A DNA stretch of 64,000 bases from Eublepharis macularius (taxonomy: Eukaryota > Chordata > Lepidosauria > Squamata > Eublepharidae): NCBI RefSeq assembly GCF_028583425.1, contig NC_072794.1, positions 32,051,232-32,115,231 of the forward strand. The letters run 5' to 3'. The notes under the pieces are model-generated. The model saw nothing but the letters and a program-made list of their open reading frames with translations, was not told the origin of the DNA and did no database searches. Of this stretch, positions 34,320 through 47,515 are shown piece by piece. Position numbers and translations under genes: made by a program. Within the stretch, counting starts at the first letter, position 1. Every line of letters starts with the position of its first letter.

Positions 34320-35132
34320 TATAGAGTCGGGCACGAACAGCAATACGAACTAAATTTAGCCACGAACAGCCCATTCTAAACGAACAGGTGGTCATTGCAA
34401 GCCTCGTTCATTGCTGTTTGTTGCTGTTCATCAAGCTAGACAGTCTGGTACCTGCAATCAATTCCCTTGGCAACTTAGGCAGGGATTGTCTGAACTCTCT
34501 GAACTCCTGCTGTTGCCCTGGAAACCCCGATCTAAGCCCAATTTAGCTTGATAGGCAGGTCTTCCTTTCAAGTGTGGAGCTCCAAATTTGTTACAAGGAA
34601 GCAAAGAGCAGGGGGGAGGGGGGCTCCCAGCTCTGGTTTTGCAGACAGTGAGGGAGAGACAGTTGCTGTTGGCATTTTGAGAGAGAGACAGGGAGAGTGC
34701 ATTGGAGCTTGAATTTTCTTTGTGTGTGATGGGATAGGGATCTACCCCTTCAAGTTCCAGGGCTGCTGCCAGGCTCTGGGCCAAGCTATTATTTATTACT
34801 GGTACCTTTCCTGCTGCCTGCTCAGGTAAGGTTTCTGAGAGTGGTGCGGTAGGGATCTACCCCTTCAGGTCCTAGGGCTGCTGTCAGGCTCTGGGGCCAA
34901 GCTATCATTTATTATTGGTACATTTCCTGCTGCCTGCTCAGGTAGGGTTTCTGGGAGTGGTGTGGTAGGGATCTTGATGGCTGGAGGAGAGCCTGCTGGC
35001 CCCCATGAACAACGAACAACAAACATGTTCATGACAGGATCATGTTCGTCAGTGTCCGTTGTTCGTGGATGGCAATGAACAACACACACCATGTTCGGGG
35101 TTTTTTTCTGTTTGTGTCCGTGTCTATGCATC
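34320..35132. repeat. possible degenerate hAT-like element with gaacaa palindrome
   Basis: The left edge tagagtcgggcacgaac and right edge tgtttgtgtccgtgtcta resemble the termini of the hAT family at 43932 and 49685. No 8-bp duplication is visible. The interior has a palindromic gttcatgacaggatcatgttc region and a tandem duplication at 34733-34975. Confidence 0.5.
34733..34975 (+). repeat. two-copy tandem duplication, about 120 bp
   Basis: tagggatctaccccttcaag ... gctgcctgctcaggtaaggt is followed by tagggatctaccccttcagg ... gctgcctgctcaggtagggt. A third partial start is at tggtgtggtagggatc. Confidence 0.8.
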
Positions 35133-37050
35133 CACATTGCCTTTGTTTTTCAGGGCTTGGAGTGTGTCCATACAGAAATCGGGAAGGCGAATTTCTATCT
35201 TATTCCATCATAAAAGGTACAGTGCTTTACCATCAGAGCAGTAACTGTGGTGAATGTCCAGGTTTTAAAAGGAACAGCTTTCCTATCCACTTTCATACCC
35301 ATCTAGTAAACTTCAGCTGATGCATCTAGCCCAAATTGCTGATCCAGTGCTCTCTACAAAGGACACAGGCAGGCAGCTCTACTGGATAGACAGTGGTCAT
35401 TATTCTTTTGCACGGAACTTCAAGGGACAAGGTTTATTTTACCAAGCAAGCAAAGCTGCTTCACTTGACAGTACATAATGAAAAATTACAGTGAGAGCTT
35501 TGATGCCTCATAACTTTATCGAACACTATAGATTTTCTTTGACACAGCAAGGACCTAATCCCTGGAATTCTTCTGAATTTTTGTACCCAGTTTAAATTGG
35601 GGAAAAGAAATTTTAAAAGCATGTTTTGTTTGCAAAATAAATGTTACAAAAAAGTACGATACTTCAGAATCAATGCAATTTGTTAAAAAAAGTTTGTTAG
35701 GGTCACCCAAATTAAACTGGATTTTTCTGAAATATGGGTGAATGTCATCCCTTCCCAGAGAGATTCCCCATTCCAAATTCCAGAATGGTAGGACACATTG
35801 CCTGGATTATATGTTTAATGGAATAAGCGGAGAGCTCCTGAGAAACGGTGGGAGAGGGAGACAACTTGGAAGTCTTACCTCCTCTAAAATTTTCCTCTTC
35901 CACTATTCAGTAGGTCTTCAGGGACTTGGCCAAGCTAATTTCCTCACCTTTCTTTTTTCCTTTTACTGACACTCAAGTGTTACTGGAGCATATTTAGCTG
36001 TTTGGCTGGTTATTTGTATTTTTCCCCCTTTTGGTTAATTTTCAAAGTCATACTTTTCTACATATCTGGCTAATAACCTTGAGTAGGAAGAGATCCCTGC
36101 CTTGCTGGTGGGTATCCTGCTTTCAGGTAGTATCATGGTAGAATATGGTGTCAACATCATGCTTGTGGAACCACTGACATTCCAGCCTTTTACTGCAGCG
36201 TAAGGCAATCATCAGAGTAGAAATTCTGGGAATGGAGTCCCTAGCAATAGGAATATGCAGGTGCTATTTAAATCAGGACCATGGCACAAAGGAAGGTGGG
36301 ATTTCAGCCTTCCCTTCCAATTGTCCTGATCTGAAATGGACCCCATAGGACCTAGATCTGTACCTGTTTATTTTCTAACTTGGCACAAATAGCACCCTCA
36401 CAGGACTTTTTCAGTTCATATAAATGGCATGGGGGGAAGTCTTATCAACTCATCTTTCAGTCCCAATCCAAACTGGAGTACTGTGTGCCTGCTATGAAAA
36501 GGGAGGGGAAAACATTGAGAGAGCCATTCATAGAACTCCCAGTATTGCGCCTAATTAATTCCTAAGAAGGAGCATTCAAGGAAGAGCCATTTAAATCAGG
36601 GAACTGATGTCATGACAACCCTGGGGAGGGGAGTGGCCAGGCAAAAATGTGTCCAAAGCTTTGGTTTAACCACAGAGTTCTTGCAAATCTGAGAGCACCC
36701 CCTGACATCACAGTGTCACGCCTAGTTCTTGTCAAAAGTGACATTGCATGTGGGCGCTGTGCCATGTGCTTGTCCCCATTTCCAAAATGCTCCCAGGGGT
36801 TCCAGGATGGGACCTGGCTGGTAACCCTAGTTATCAGTAATGTTAAACTGTAATATTTGCAGTTATGCAAACTACCCCGTAAAAAGCCTGCCAAGAAAAC
36901 GTCATGATGCGATGTCCCCCCATGGGTCAGTAATAACTTGGTGCTTGCACAGGGGACTACCTTTACCTTTACCATAGAAGTGAAGGGCGAAGTCCTCAAT
37001 TCTTGCAACCCACATCCTGTAAGTGATGGTTACTTTATGTACGCAATGTG
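35133..37050. other. non-coding sequence, nothing recognised
   Basis: No gene or repeat family identified. Confidence 0.35.
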
Positions 37051-37059
37051 TTTGCCTGC

Positions 37060-37290
37060 ATGGGCCAGGATAATGTAGTGGTTAGGGTGTTGTACTAGGA
37101 TCTGGGAGACCCAGGTTCAAATTCCATCTCTGCATGGAAGCTAGCTGGGTGACCCTGGGAAAGTGGCCCTGTCAGCCGATCCTACCTCACAGGGTGGTTG
37201 TTACGAGGATGAAATAGTGAGGAAAGCAATGTTGTAAGCCTCTTTAAGTCTCCATCAGGGACCAAAGTAAGCTGCTATTAAATATCTTAA
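37060..37290 (+). repeat. tRNA-derived SINE
   Basis: Head ataatgtagtggttagggtg with B-box-like ggttcaaattcc, body agctgggtgaccctggg, then cctacctcacagggtggttg and a gtaagctgctattaaat end. Confidence 0.85.
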
Positions 37291-38991
37291 ATCACTCTAC
37301 CAATTGATAGAATAAATTTGGGAGTACAGATCTGACTTTTAGCATTCTTCCTAACTAATTTTAGGCTTCAGATTGACAGATGGTTGTGGTTTGGGATTGT
37401 CTGAAATGAGAACTTGAACGTGGTGTCATAAGATCATGCATTAATATTAAAGTTTCTTTAAAGTGCATGATAAATTGGCGTAAGTAACTTGCCACCAGGC
37501 CTGAATGGTGAACAGGCGGAAGTCACTCACTGCAGCTGTTTTTCCAGAGTTGGATCTCAGTGTTGAATAGGAATCGCTGAGCAATGCTCACCATTTCCCA
37601 AAAGACATTCACTGGGTCATGCAAAAGCAATCTGGTTTTTATTTTTTAATAAAACCCCAGTACCAAAAACTATTATTTAGAGGGCGGAGTGAAGAAATGC
37701 ACACTGTGTCCTTGAAAGAGAAGGCTCAGTCTTAGAATGTGGAAAAATGGAATATTTCTCCCTGAACTCTTGCTTTTCCATTTTTAAAGACCGTCAGAAA
37801 AGGCTTGAGTGTGTGCGTCTGTGCACACAAGGCAGATATTTGTCTGACTTTTACTTCTCAACGGAGATCGAGTTGGAGAAGGATCGTGCAGATTTGCAAA
37901 TGGGTTTGGAACAGCTGGTGGAACAAAAAAATAAGCAGAATTCCTTCTCTAAAACATTTGCCAAACTGACACTTTATACATCAAGCCAAGTTGAGGATGA
38001 TAAATATAGGCTTATTTCTACTTTGCTCTCTGTAGGTACTGCTGTGTACGTGCATGCACTGAGGCTGGTACCATTTCTGGATGGTGAAGTAGTAAACTGC
38101 CCCACGCCCAGTAAGGATACGTTGTAACCGGAGCCTGATACTTGGGGATTTGCAGAAGGTCACTCAGGAGTGACAGCCCTCCCCAAGCAATTAAAAGTAC
38201 GTCCCTGCCTCTCCTCACTTTCAAATCCTTCCCTTTAGAGTTCCCGTGTAGAGTTTACGGGGAATCCAAGAGCAGTACGTTCGGTGCAGTGATGTCACTT
38301 CTTGATATTTGATAGAAGGGATGGTGTGACACCGAATTTTTAAGTATTTCCCCCCCTGCCACCCCACCGAGCATTGGCGGGTAAAGAACAGAGAGGCTGA
38401 ATGGTCTAACGGCTGCAGAGCTGCTCTGAAATACTGTAATTTTTGCACAAGCTACAAGCTGCCAGGTAGCTTTGAAGACGCTTGAAAAAAATTAAGTAGC
38501 TTCTAGAAACAAATTCTGCTCTCCCCTGCTCTATGTGAAAGTTCAGTAGTATGCAGATCTGGATTTACGTCGTCTTCCCTTCCTCCATGGCACTGCTCTT
38601 GTGAGTCCAGCTTTATATCAAATGTAAAAAGTGCATGCTGATTTTAACATCCTGATTTTAAGGCTAACTTCCAGTCTCAGAGGAATACAGTATAGAAATC
38701 TATCCTTAATGGTGTGTGTTACGTGCAGTCTTCTGGCTACTCTTAATGCAACTATTATATTATAAGCAGCTGTTCCACAGCAGGCATGAAATTATGTCTC
38801 ATTTCCAATTCTATGCAATCAGTTTTTCAGATTGCATACCTGTGCTCTTACTTACACAGTGATCAAAGACCTATGCCTCGGCTGATCAGGCACTCTGTCT
38901 CTAAGCATTCTTCAGGAAGCTGATCCTTGCACACGGTGCATGTGGTGCAAGGGACCCATGGTTATCATTCATTTCAGTGCACATGGATAGG
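37291..38991. other. non-coding sequence with one unexplained 126-codon open frame
   Basis: An open frame at 37747-38127 on the plus strand reads protein-like in places (DFYFSTEIELEKDRADLQMG) but matches nothing I know. A frame of this length is expected by chance several times in a window of this size, so it is not called as a gene. Confidence 0.3.
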
Positions 38992-39245
38992 GTTAAACCA
39001 AGGGCTTTTTTTCAGGGGGAACGCGGGGGAATGGAGTTCCGTAACCTCTTGAAAATGGTCACATGGCTGGTGGCCCTGCCCCCTGATCTCCAGACAGAGG
39101 GGAGTTTAGATTGCCCTACGCGCCAGCTCTGATCTCTGTCTGGAGATCAGGGGGGTGGGGCCACCAGCCATGTGACCATTTTTTCTGAGGGCAACCCACT
39201 GAGTTCCACCACCTCTTTTCCCAGAAAAAAAGCCCTGGTTAAACC
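38992..39245. mobile_element. non-autonomous hAT element, cagggcttttttt family, copy 2
   Basis: The element 39000-39237 (aagggctttttttcaggg to cccagaaaaaaagccctg) is flanked by the exact 8-bp duplication gttaaacc at 38992-38999 and 39238-39245. The interior shares atggtcacatggctgg and ccagccatgtgaccattttt with copy 1 at 20999. It is shorter, with a different central region. Confidence 0.9.
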
Positions 39246-40847
39246 ACATTTACTGCTGGGAGAACACTTTAGACAAGAGGAAGGGGGGAATGTGTGCACA
39301 TTCCGAAGGCTGTGTCTCAGTTCAGAAACCATTATTTTTCAAGGATAGTTAAGATATTAATTCAGTATAAAAAAAACTGACAAGCACGAGACGTTTTAAA
39401 AATGATCTAGAAATACATATCTGAGAAAGAGAGTTAAACATCTAACCTTTTAAGGAATGAATTTCAGGAATGATTTTTTTCCAGGAATGAATGCTTATGT
39501 GGAAAATGGTTTTAGAGTAACTTTTCCATAATCTTTTGTTAACCTCGCAGTTTATACTGGTCCACATTTCCTAAGTTTTGTGCATTTGAAAAATGCTGTT
39601 GTATTTCATCAGAAGAAAGGATGAACTGAGATGTTACATATTGTCTTCCTGAACTAGATAGCCAACAACCATTTATAACTTACCATTGGAGCACACTGTT
39701 TATAATAGCTTTCATTTCTTCCAGAATTCATAGATCAGTTTTATATGAAGTTAACTCTACCATCTTTTTGTGCTCATGAGGTCACTTCATACATTGCATC
39801 AAAATTAGTCCTCGCTAATTTGCTTGTCCCCATTTGATAAGTGACTGTTACTCTGTCTTAATGTGGTTACGTTTGCCTCGTTCTTTTAAAAAATCTGTTA
39901 TGGCCTTTTTATGGACTTTATTTAAAGCTCTCGTTTTCAGTGGGAGTTTGTGTACAGACTCCAGTGCTGGATGCTACATGATCATGAATGTCATTTTGTC
40001 TCAGAATAGATTTGAGGGTTTTAAATTGGTGCTCTGTCACTACATGTACAAGACCACAACTTCACTCTTCCTTGTTTTAATTATTCCCTGGAATTGGTGG
40101 AATGGATCGCTTTGTTTTCTAAACCAATGTTCAAGATGCAAAAGATGCTCCTTGCCAGGTTATCCATGTATCGGGGTGGGGGTGGGGGAATGTAAGTTAA
40201 GGTATGTGAAGCACTTTGAACACTTTTAAAGTATTACATAAATGCCAAGTATTGTTATTACATATACAGCTTCTGAACGTACAGATAGAAATATTGAAGT
40301 CTCTCACACATGCACACATTTTCAGTTTTGATTTCTACCTGTTTTTCTTTGGTGTGGCTGGGTCTGTTTTTAGCCGCCGCCACCCCCCCCCCCCAGTAGA
40401 GTGGGTAGAATTGGCCATGATGGGTGGCCCATATTATAAACTTGGTAGTCCAAGGGCACGGGTATGCATTATTAACACCACACCTATAAGAGGAAAGCTG
40501 CAGCTACACTAAGAATTCTTCCACATGGAACGTGTGCTCTGAACCCCTTCATCACATCCGATTTAAATGTGGCTTCCGTATGAAACTGTTGTGCTTCCGC
40601 CAACATTCCAGATTTTCCCTGGCTCCACTGTGATTTTTCCCAAACTTGTTTTGGTATGATTTTTCCGCAGTTACTTGCTCACATCTGGTGCCATTTTCTT
40701 TCCCACCTGCTATACTCCTCATTGCCAACGGGCTTTTTGCTGTTTCGTGTACTATAGCCACATCCCAGCTACTAAATGGCAATAAGCCCACTAGTGGTAA
40801 GGGAAGGCATTCAACAGCAATCAAAGTGGGAGGGGGGGTCATTCTTT
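39246..40847. other. non-coding sequence, nothing recognised
   Basis: No gene or repeat family identified. Confidence 0.35.
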
Positions 40848-43290
40848 TTTTGTCCCTTAATATTTTTTTGAATAAAGGTTTTATTTAAAAAGAAAGATAT
40901 GAATAACAATAGAAAGTGCATAGAAGCTTACATAAGCACTACATTTGAATTAGATTTAAACTAGCAGAAAAATATATTCAAAGTATATAACAGCATAACT
41001 AAATTATCTAATAACTCTCATCCCCTCTCCATAGTTGCTTATATCCAGACTTTAATGCCAATCTCTTCTGTATTTTATCTCTATAATATAATTACCTTAA
41101 TTTATCTTAGTTTTAACCTAAATAATTGAAGAAATCTTTCCATTTTTTCCAGAATTCTGATATTGGTCTGTTGTGCACATAGGACGTTAATTTAGCCATT
41201 GATATTGAATTTAGCCATATTCATATATCTTGTCTGTACACTCCAGCATGTCAGGGCACGAATCTGTTTTCCATTTTGCTGCGTATAGTACTCTCGCAGC
41301 TGTCACCATATACCAGAAGAGATCTCCTTGTTCTTTTGTAACTTTATTTGGTAAAATATTTAATAGCATAATTTTTGGGTTCAGCTCACACCTGAGCTTG
41401 AGAATCTTCTGCATCTTTTCATGTATCTTTATACAATATCTTTGTGCTTCCTTGCATGTTGACCACATGTGATAAAATGTTGCACCCATACATTGACATT
41501 TCCAACACTGTCCACTGTAGTCCTTATTAATTCTCATGATATCTTTGGGCATAGTATACCATCTAAAGAACATTTTGTACCAATTCTCTCTTAACAGTTG
41601 GCAATTTGTAAATTTAATATCTTTGATCCATAGATCTTCCCATTGATTCATGGAGATGGTTTCTCTGAAGTTTTTCATCCATTTTAACATAGAGTTTTTA
41701 ACTTGTCCCGTTTCTGTGCGGTGTTGCAGTAGAATTTTATAAATTTTTCCTAGTAAATGCTTCAAGTCACTGCTTATTAGTAATTCAAATTCTGTTTTAA
41801 TTTGCCACCTTCTTTGAGAGTATGTTCTTTGAGCTTAGATACTATTTGATGACACATCAACCATGGAATATTTTCCCCTTGAGCTTGAATTTCTTGCCAA
41901 GTTTTTACATTACCTTGCTTATCTGTCACAAATTCATAGCTGAACTGATTGATTCTATTTCTAGTGATGGCATCATAATAAGCATTTATTGGCGACATTA
42001 GTGGCAAGATTGGTGGGCTCAATCTGTTTCTACACTGATACCATATTTTAAGTAGTCCATCTCTCAGTATATTAACACCGTCTTGCTTTTGAATGGATTT
42101 TAATGATCTCTTAAGCCATAAATAACTAGGAATACCTTCTTTAGTATCAGTTGTCTCCAATTTGATATGTCTTCTACTCAGATTTATAATCCAATCGGTT
42201 ATCCAAACCAATGTCGCTGTCTGGCGGTACAATTTAATATTTGGTGCTGCCAATCCTCCTTGGTTTTTTTCATCCTGTAATACTTTAAATCTTATTCTTG
42301 GTTTCTTCCTTTTCCATAGAAAATCTTTTGTTACTTTCTGCCACTTATTTAAAATCTTTTGATCTATATGAATTGGCACCATTTGAAACAAAAACTGATT
42401 TTGGGCACCCCTGTTGTGTTCCTTCTGTTATTTCAGTTTTCTCTGTAAATGAACCATTGACTAGGATTGTGGCTTGCTGGTTAGTATAAATACTTTGCAT
42501 CCAGTTCAGAAACTCAGTCCCACAGTTCATTCTTTGCAGTGCTTTCATAAGAAATTTCCAAGACACATTATCAAACACTTTTTCAGCATAAAATGCAGTT
42601 ATTTCCCCCTTCCTTCTTGAATATTCAATTGCATTGAGGAGATATCTAATGATATCTTTCATGTATCTCTTCGGGACAAATCCTGTTTGGTCTTCATAAA
42701 TTACTTCTGAGATACATATTCTTAATCTTTCCACCATTATTGTTGTAAATATTTTATAATCCACATTCAATAAAGAAATGGGTCTATATGATTGTGGTAT
42801 TAATGGATTGTTCTCTTCTTTATGTATTAAAGTTATATTTGCCTCTTTTCATGTCTGTGGTAAGTTCTTCCTGTCTTGTATCTCCTTCATCACTTATTGT
42901 AGGGGTATAGTTACTGTGTCCTCAAAACATTTATAATAGGCAGCTGTCAATTCATCTGGACCTAGAGCCTTTGCTGCCTTTAATTTTTTGATGGCAAAGT
43001 TAATCTCTTGTATTGTTATTACTTGATTTAGAATATTTCTATGCTCGGTTGTAAACTCTTTGATTGGTGTCTCTACCAAATGTTTTTCCATCTCTTCTCC
43101 CTTTGTAACTCCTTCTTTGTAAAGGTTGGAAAAGAAAGTTCTAATTTAGTCCTTCATTTCTTGCTCTTTATAGATTTCTTGATTGCCTTTCCTAATTCCA
43201 GGTATCCTCCTTTTTTCTTTCTCTTTTCTCAAACAGTACGCCAAATATCTTCCAGATTTATTTGCAACTTCAAAATGTCTTTGTTTTAAA
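40848..43290 (-). mobile_element. L1-clade LINE, 5'-truncated and internally deleted ORF2
   Basis: Minus-strand translation gives L1 reverse-transcriptase parts in order. At 43290-42895 is KSGRYLAYCLRKEKEKRRIP, then INFAIKKLKAAKALGPDELT (the GPDGLT-type block). At 42770-42345 are LLNVDYKIFTTIM, DQTGFVPKRYMKD, FYAEKVFDNVSW (motif A, with tyrosine where the catalytic aspartate is usual) and EGTQQGCP. Just after QGCP the sequence jumps to FQMVPIHIDQKILNKWQK in another frame, so the segment with the (F/Y)ADD motif has been deleted. The C-terminal part continues FLWKRKKPRIRF, GGLAAPNIKLY (42391-41777) and 41765-41211. Several stops and frame changes interrupt it; it is dead. The AT-rich 3' end lies at 40850-41200. 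Confidence 0.9.
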
Positions 43291-43923
43291 TATTTTGATA
43301 CACAGGGGGCAGCAAGGATCACTTAGTTAAGACAGTGAGAGCAGCATCTCTCTTGTTTCCTGGGGGTCATTTCCTTGACTTGTCTCCTATTGAACTAAAC
43401 AGGGCAATACCCTGCTTCTTCTCTCTCCTGGCTCTCTTTCTCTCTTCTCTAAGATGTAGTCAGATAGTGAGGACCTATTTCCATCTCTCTCTTTTACTGT
43501 CAAGTATGTAGTTCCTAAATAAACTTTTTAACCTCTCTAATCAGCACAGCATAACTTCACTGCACTTTATTTACCTACTTTGCCTAACAAGCCCATCCTC
43601 ACAGAGCTCAGTTTGCCCTCCTGGTGTAGTCTCCATTTCCTCACTCTGGGTTGGATGGGGCAGGGCACTCTGATTTGGATCACGGTGTGTGTGGGGGGCT
43701 TAGGGATGGGTGGTGGACCTCCTCTCCTTGCCTCATACAAAGACAGGCAGTGTGTTCATTTTTAACTTTTTAAAAATTCAGGCCTTATGTCAATTTGTCA
43801 ATATAAGCATGTAGAAAAAATAAAAAGGGTAGAGGTGCTATGTTGCCACCGATAAACACCACTGATGACGACAGCACCCTTGTTTGAAAATCCTGATTAT
43901 TTAAGGCATGTGAGGAAGAATAT
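43291..43923. other. non-coding sequence, nothing recognised
   Basis: No gene or repeat family identified. Confidence 0.35.
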
Positions 43924-44369
43924 AGACTAGGTAGAGATGGGCATGAACCAGAAAAAATGAACCGTGCAGTTCGTGGTTCATCGCATTTCACGAACCATGA
44001 ACCACAAACTTTCACGAACCTGCCCTGGTTCACAAACCGATTCATTTGGTTCGTGAAAACATCATATCCAGGTCAGAAAATCATCACTTCGGAGTCAGCA
44101 GAAGGTCACTTCTGGGCCAGCAAAAGGCCACTTCTGGGTCAGCAGAAGATCTGAAGGAAGTCCATCGCCTGTTGTCTAGGAAAATGATTGATCGATGCCA
44201 GGCTGTCTGCAGTGACGAACCAAAAAACAAAACAAACAAACCAGCCTAAAGTTCGTGGCGGTTCGTCAGAAAGGGGTCTGACAAACTGCCGGTTTGCGAA
44301 CCACGAACCAGCTTGGTTTGTCACGAACTTTGGTTCATATTTTGGTTTGTGCCCATCTCTAAGACTAGG
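43924..44369. mobile_element. non-autonomous hAT element, tagagatgggc family, copy 1
   Basis: The element 43932-44361 has inverted termini tagagatgggcatgaacc and ggtttgtgcccatctcta. It is flanked by the exact 8-bp duplication agactagg (43924-43931, 44362-44369). The subterminal regions are rich in inverted gaaccacgaacc-type words. The centre holds cacttctgggccagcaaaag and ccaggctgtctgcagtgacg. No transposase. Confidence 0.95.
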
Positions 44370-46448
44370 CATATACATGTTTTAAATAAATAAAATAAAT
44401 AACAAGAATGTGAATGAAAGATCTGAGGAGATATCTGTTTTTTGGTTCATTCTGTCCAGGTAATTGTGATGTTACAGTAGGTCAGGGTTTTCAGCATCTA
44501 GCGTATAATGTAGTTGCAGCAAAGTGCCATATTTATGTTATAAAACTACTCGAGAGACGGTTTTCCTTAGGCATTTACTGTCTGAACCCTAATGTCTCTC
44601 TCCAGGATAATGTTAATATTTACCTCAGTTCTGTGTTCTTTTTTCAAATAAACTTTGTTCTTGTTCATTTGAAAAAGCAAACTGCTTTGTGCCTAGCAGT
44701 TTACCTCAGTTATCAGTCTGGGCTTGGGTAGATTTATGCTCAGGCCCACCTTCAAACCCCTTGTACCTTTTAAAATCCTGCTGGGAACCCTGGTGCAGTA
44801 GGGCAGATGGGAAATTATGACACCCAGGTTCCCTTCCATGGCTGGGAGGGGGAATCTACACTCTCACCCAGTGAAAAGGGTGTTTATGTATTATGTGGAA
44901 GACTGGCTTCAGAAAATAAATGCTTTGTGACCCACATGCTTAGAGCCCAGTTCTCCCCTGCCAGGATTCACTTGACTACAAGAGACACCATCTTCCCTGA
45001 AAAATTATTCATGGGTAGTTAATTGTCTTTTCTTAGCATGCACATGCACCTTTATTCATTTAGGTGGACTGGGATATGTGAACAGCAACTTGTCTGGTTA
45101 GCTGGAGTGAGTAAAAATTGCCTTGAAGTAAAGAGGAAGAAAGGCTTTCCATGAGTCGGTTCATTTTTTGTCTGTTGAGCCACAGATGATGGGGTGTGCA
45201 GACAAAAATGTTTGTGGACTAGTAACCTTTTATCAGGCTTGTTTGCAATGTGAATGTGGAAAGTGAAAACACTTGTTTGTCTGCTGCTCCATTCATACAG
45301 GAATTATATGAAGATTCTCAAGAATATCTGGTTCTCTGCAGTTTTCCTTGGAGACTTTCTAGTACCCTCTTCATAAATCATCTGAAACCAAAGGAAAAGC
45401 TTAAGGCACTGAAGTATGAGGTTCACCTAATCTCAATATGGCCTATCACTAGTGATGCAAGAGGTAAGCTATTTGAACATTAGTTATAAACATGGTTGAT
45501 TTTTCCGACTGGGGCTATGTGATAAAACTAATTTGTTTTGGATGTTAGGAAACCAGCAGCACGTAGACTGAGGCCTAAAATGATTTTTTTCTTACAGAGT
45601 GTAATCCTTAATTTTCATTCACAGTTCAGACTGAAATAGCAGCAAAAAACTGTTTCTGAGGTAATTTCCCCACTAGTTATTTGCCTTGGTTTGATGCTAA
45701 TGGGAAGCGGCCCACCCACACCCCCGCTTCCCCACAACATCAGGATGCCTTTCTGCCCCACCTGGGGTTTCCCCCAGCATTTCTCCAGTCTTTCCCAAAC
45801 CGACTTTGTTCCAAAGTTGTGGAAAAGATCACAGCAAAACCTGGATGGCTGCTACGTGAATGAGAAAGTTTGGATTTCCCCCTTTCTTCCCCTTGTCATC
45901 ACGGGAACAATCTTTATATTGATATAATGTTATAGCAATATGTGTAATAGGTTATTTGAATCCTCAGGTTTCATTTTTTTTTAGTAAGTCTCTACATGTT
46001 GTGTGCGTGTGTACAAAAATAAGAACTGTTTTCCCCCTAAAGTTTGTTATTCCATGTATTTTCCTACAATAAGGTTCTCAGTTGCATATTTAGAAGGGAA
46101 GGGATATTTGCTAATCAGAAGGAAGGAAATGTGAGGAAAAGTAAAGCACTATGTATCTGAGGTAAGGGCCGTTTAAAAACTCCCATTTTTAGCAATTAAC
46201 ATAAGGAAGCATTAACCTTTTTAGCACTGATTTTCTATTGACAGTGTGTGAAGGAAACCTGCAGCTAGGTACTTGGCTGAGAGCTAGATAAAGTCCCACT
46301 GAGCTCAATAAAGTCCCACTGAAGCTAGTAGTGGTGGGGAAAGAAATGTAGCTGGGACCCAGGGTAGAGTGTGTCTGTTGGTGGTTTCTTGGACCTGAAA
46401 GTGAGGCCTGGCACTACATTTGAAGGCTAATGGTAGAGCCAACCAAGA
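44370..46448. other. non-coding sequence, nothing recognised
   Basis: No gene or repeat family identified. Confidence 0.35.
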
Positions 46449-46860
46449 AGATAGGGTTGCCAGCCCCCAGCTCAGAGGAGGGGATCCCCCACCTCTACCT
46501 GCACCCCCCTATCCCTGCTCAGTTGGCTGGCAGGTGGAAGGGGAGTATTGGGAGTCTGGCTGGAGCTGCTGGAGCATGCGACAAAATGGTGCATGTGCAC
46601 TCTGGGGCCTTCCACTGACATCACTTCCAGTTTAAAACAGGAGTGATGCAGGTGCAGTGGGGCCAAATCAGCTCAAAATATGATGATTTTGCTGTGTTCG
46701 GGGCCAATTTGGCCTCACTGACCCTCTGTCGCTTCTGTTTCAAACTAGAATAGACATCAGTGAGAGGGCCCAACAATATGCACATGCAAACTGTATGTGG
46801 AAACATGGAGGATAGGCAGCCCCCCCCCAGACACCACCCTGCCCCTCCCCCAGTTTGAAG
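46449..46860. repeat. GC-rich repeat with gttgcc-type left end
   Basis: Begins tagggttgccagcccccag and contains ggggatcccccacctctacc, tggctggcaggtggaagggg and a gacatcacttcc word. Related to 21565-21915. Right boundary unclear. Confidence 0.55.
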
Positions 46861-47329
46861 GTAAGGGGGAGGCAGCCGTACAAGGAGGGTTGTAAAGTCT
46901 CAATAAGCCATCACTGGCATCTTTAAGCAGCAGAGTGAAACAGTGTGTGCTCCCTCTTTCTGAGACTATTCTCCATTGCATTAATGAGAGAATGTTGTAT
47001 TCATAACCAGGAAATAACCTCAGAAAATTTCTCTCACACATATCAGAGGTTTTCAGTTGGAAGCAAACAGTGCAATTCTAAACAGAGTTACTCCAGTCTA
47101 AGCCCATAGATTGGGGTAACTCTGCTTAAGATTCCACTGAAAGAAAATGAACAAGTAAGGTATCAGGGGCATATTCTTCTGCCTTCATTTTACCAACTGA
47201 AGCTACCTTGTGTCGCTCAGTACCATATAAGCAATAATTTTACATAGAATTTCATATTTTGACATTTAATTGGACTCACTGTCAAATACCTTTTATTGAT
47301 GTTTATATCTTGGGTTTTTTTATTGACTG

Positions 47330-47515
47330 GCTCAAGAGCCACATCAGACAGCTACCTTCTAGTGAATCACTCTGTCAAGCTCAGTAACGTACAACCTGAC
47401 TAGCAGCAGCTTGCCAAACTTTCAGAGACCTTTCACATCACCCTTGATGCGAAGGATTGAACCTGGGACCTTCTGCCTGTTAAGCAGACATTCTACCACG
47501 GAGCCACAGCCCCTC
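47330..47515 (-). repeat. tRNA-derived SINE, antisense
   Basis: The minus-strand head ggggctgtggctccgtggta is followed by gaatgtctgcttaacaggc, ggtcccaggttcaatcc and a gtgatgtgaaaggtctctga body. The A and B boxes are well preserved. Confidence 0.85.

Noticed and set aside
37747-38127. 126-codon open frame with a charged, protein-like stretch
   Set aside because: No family recognised and no convincing splice context. Frames this long are expected by chance several times in 64 kb on six frames.
40216-40512. small open frames around 40-41 kb as host exons
   Set aside because: No conserved protein recognised; the adjacent sequence is an L1 3' end.
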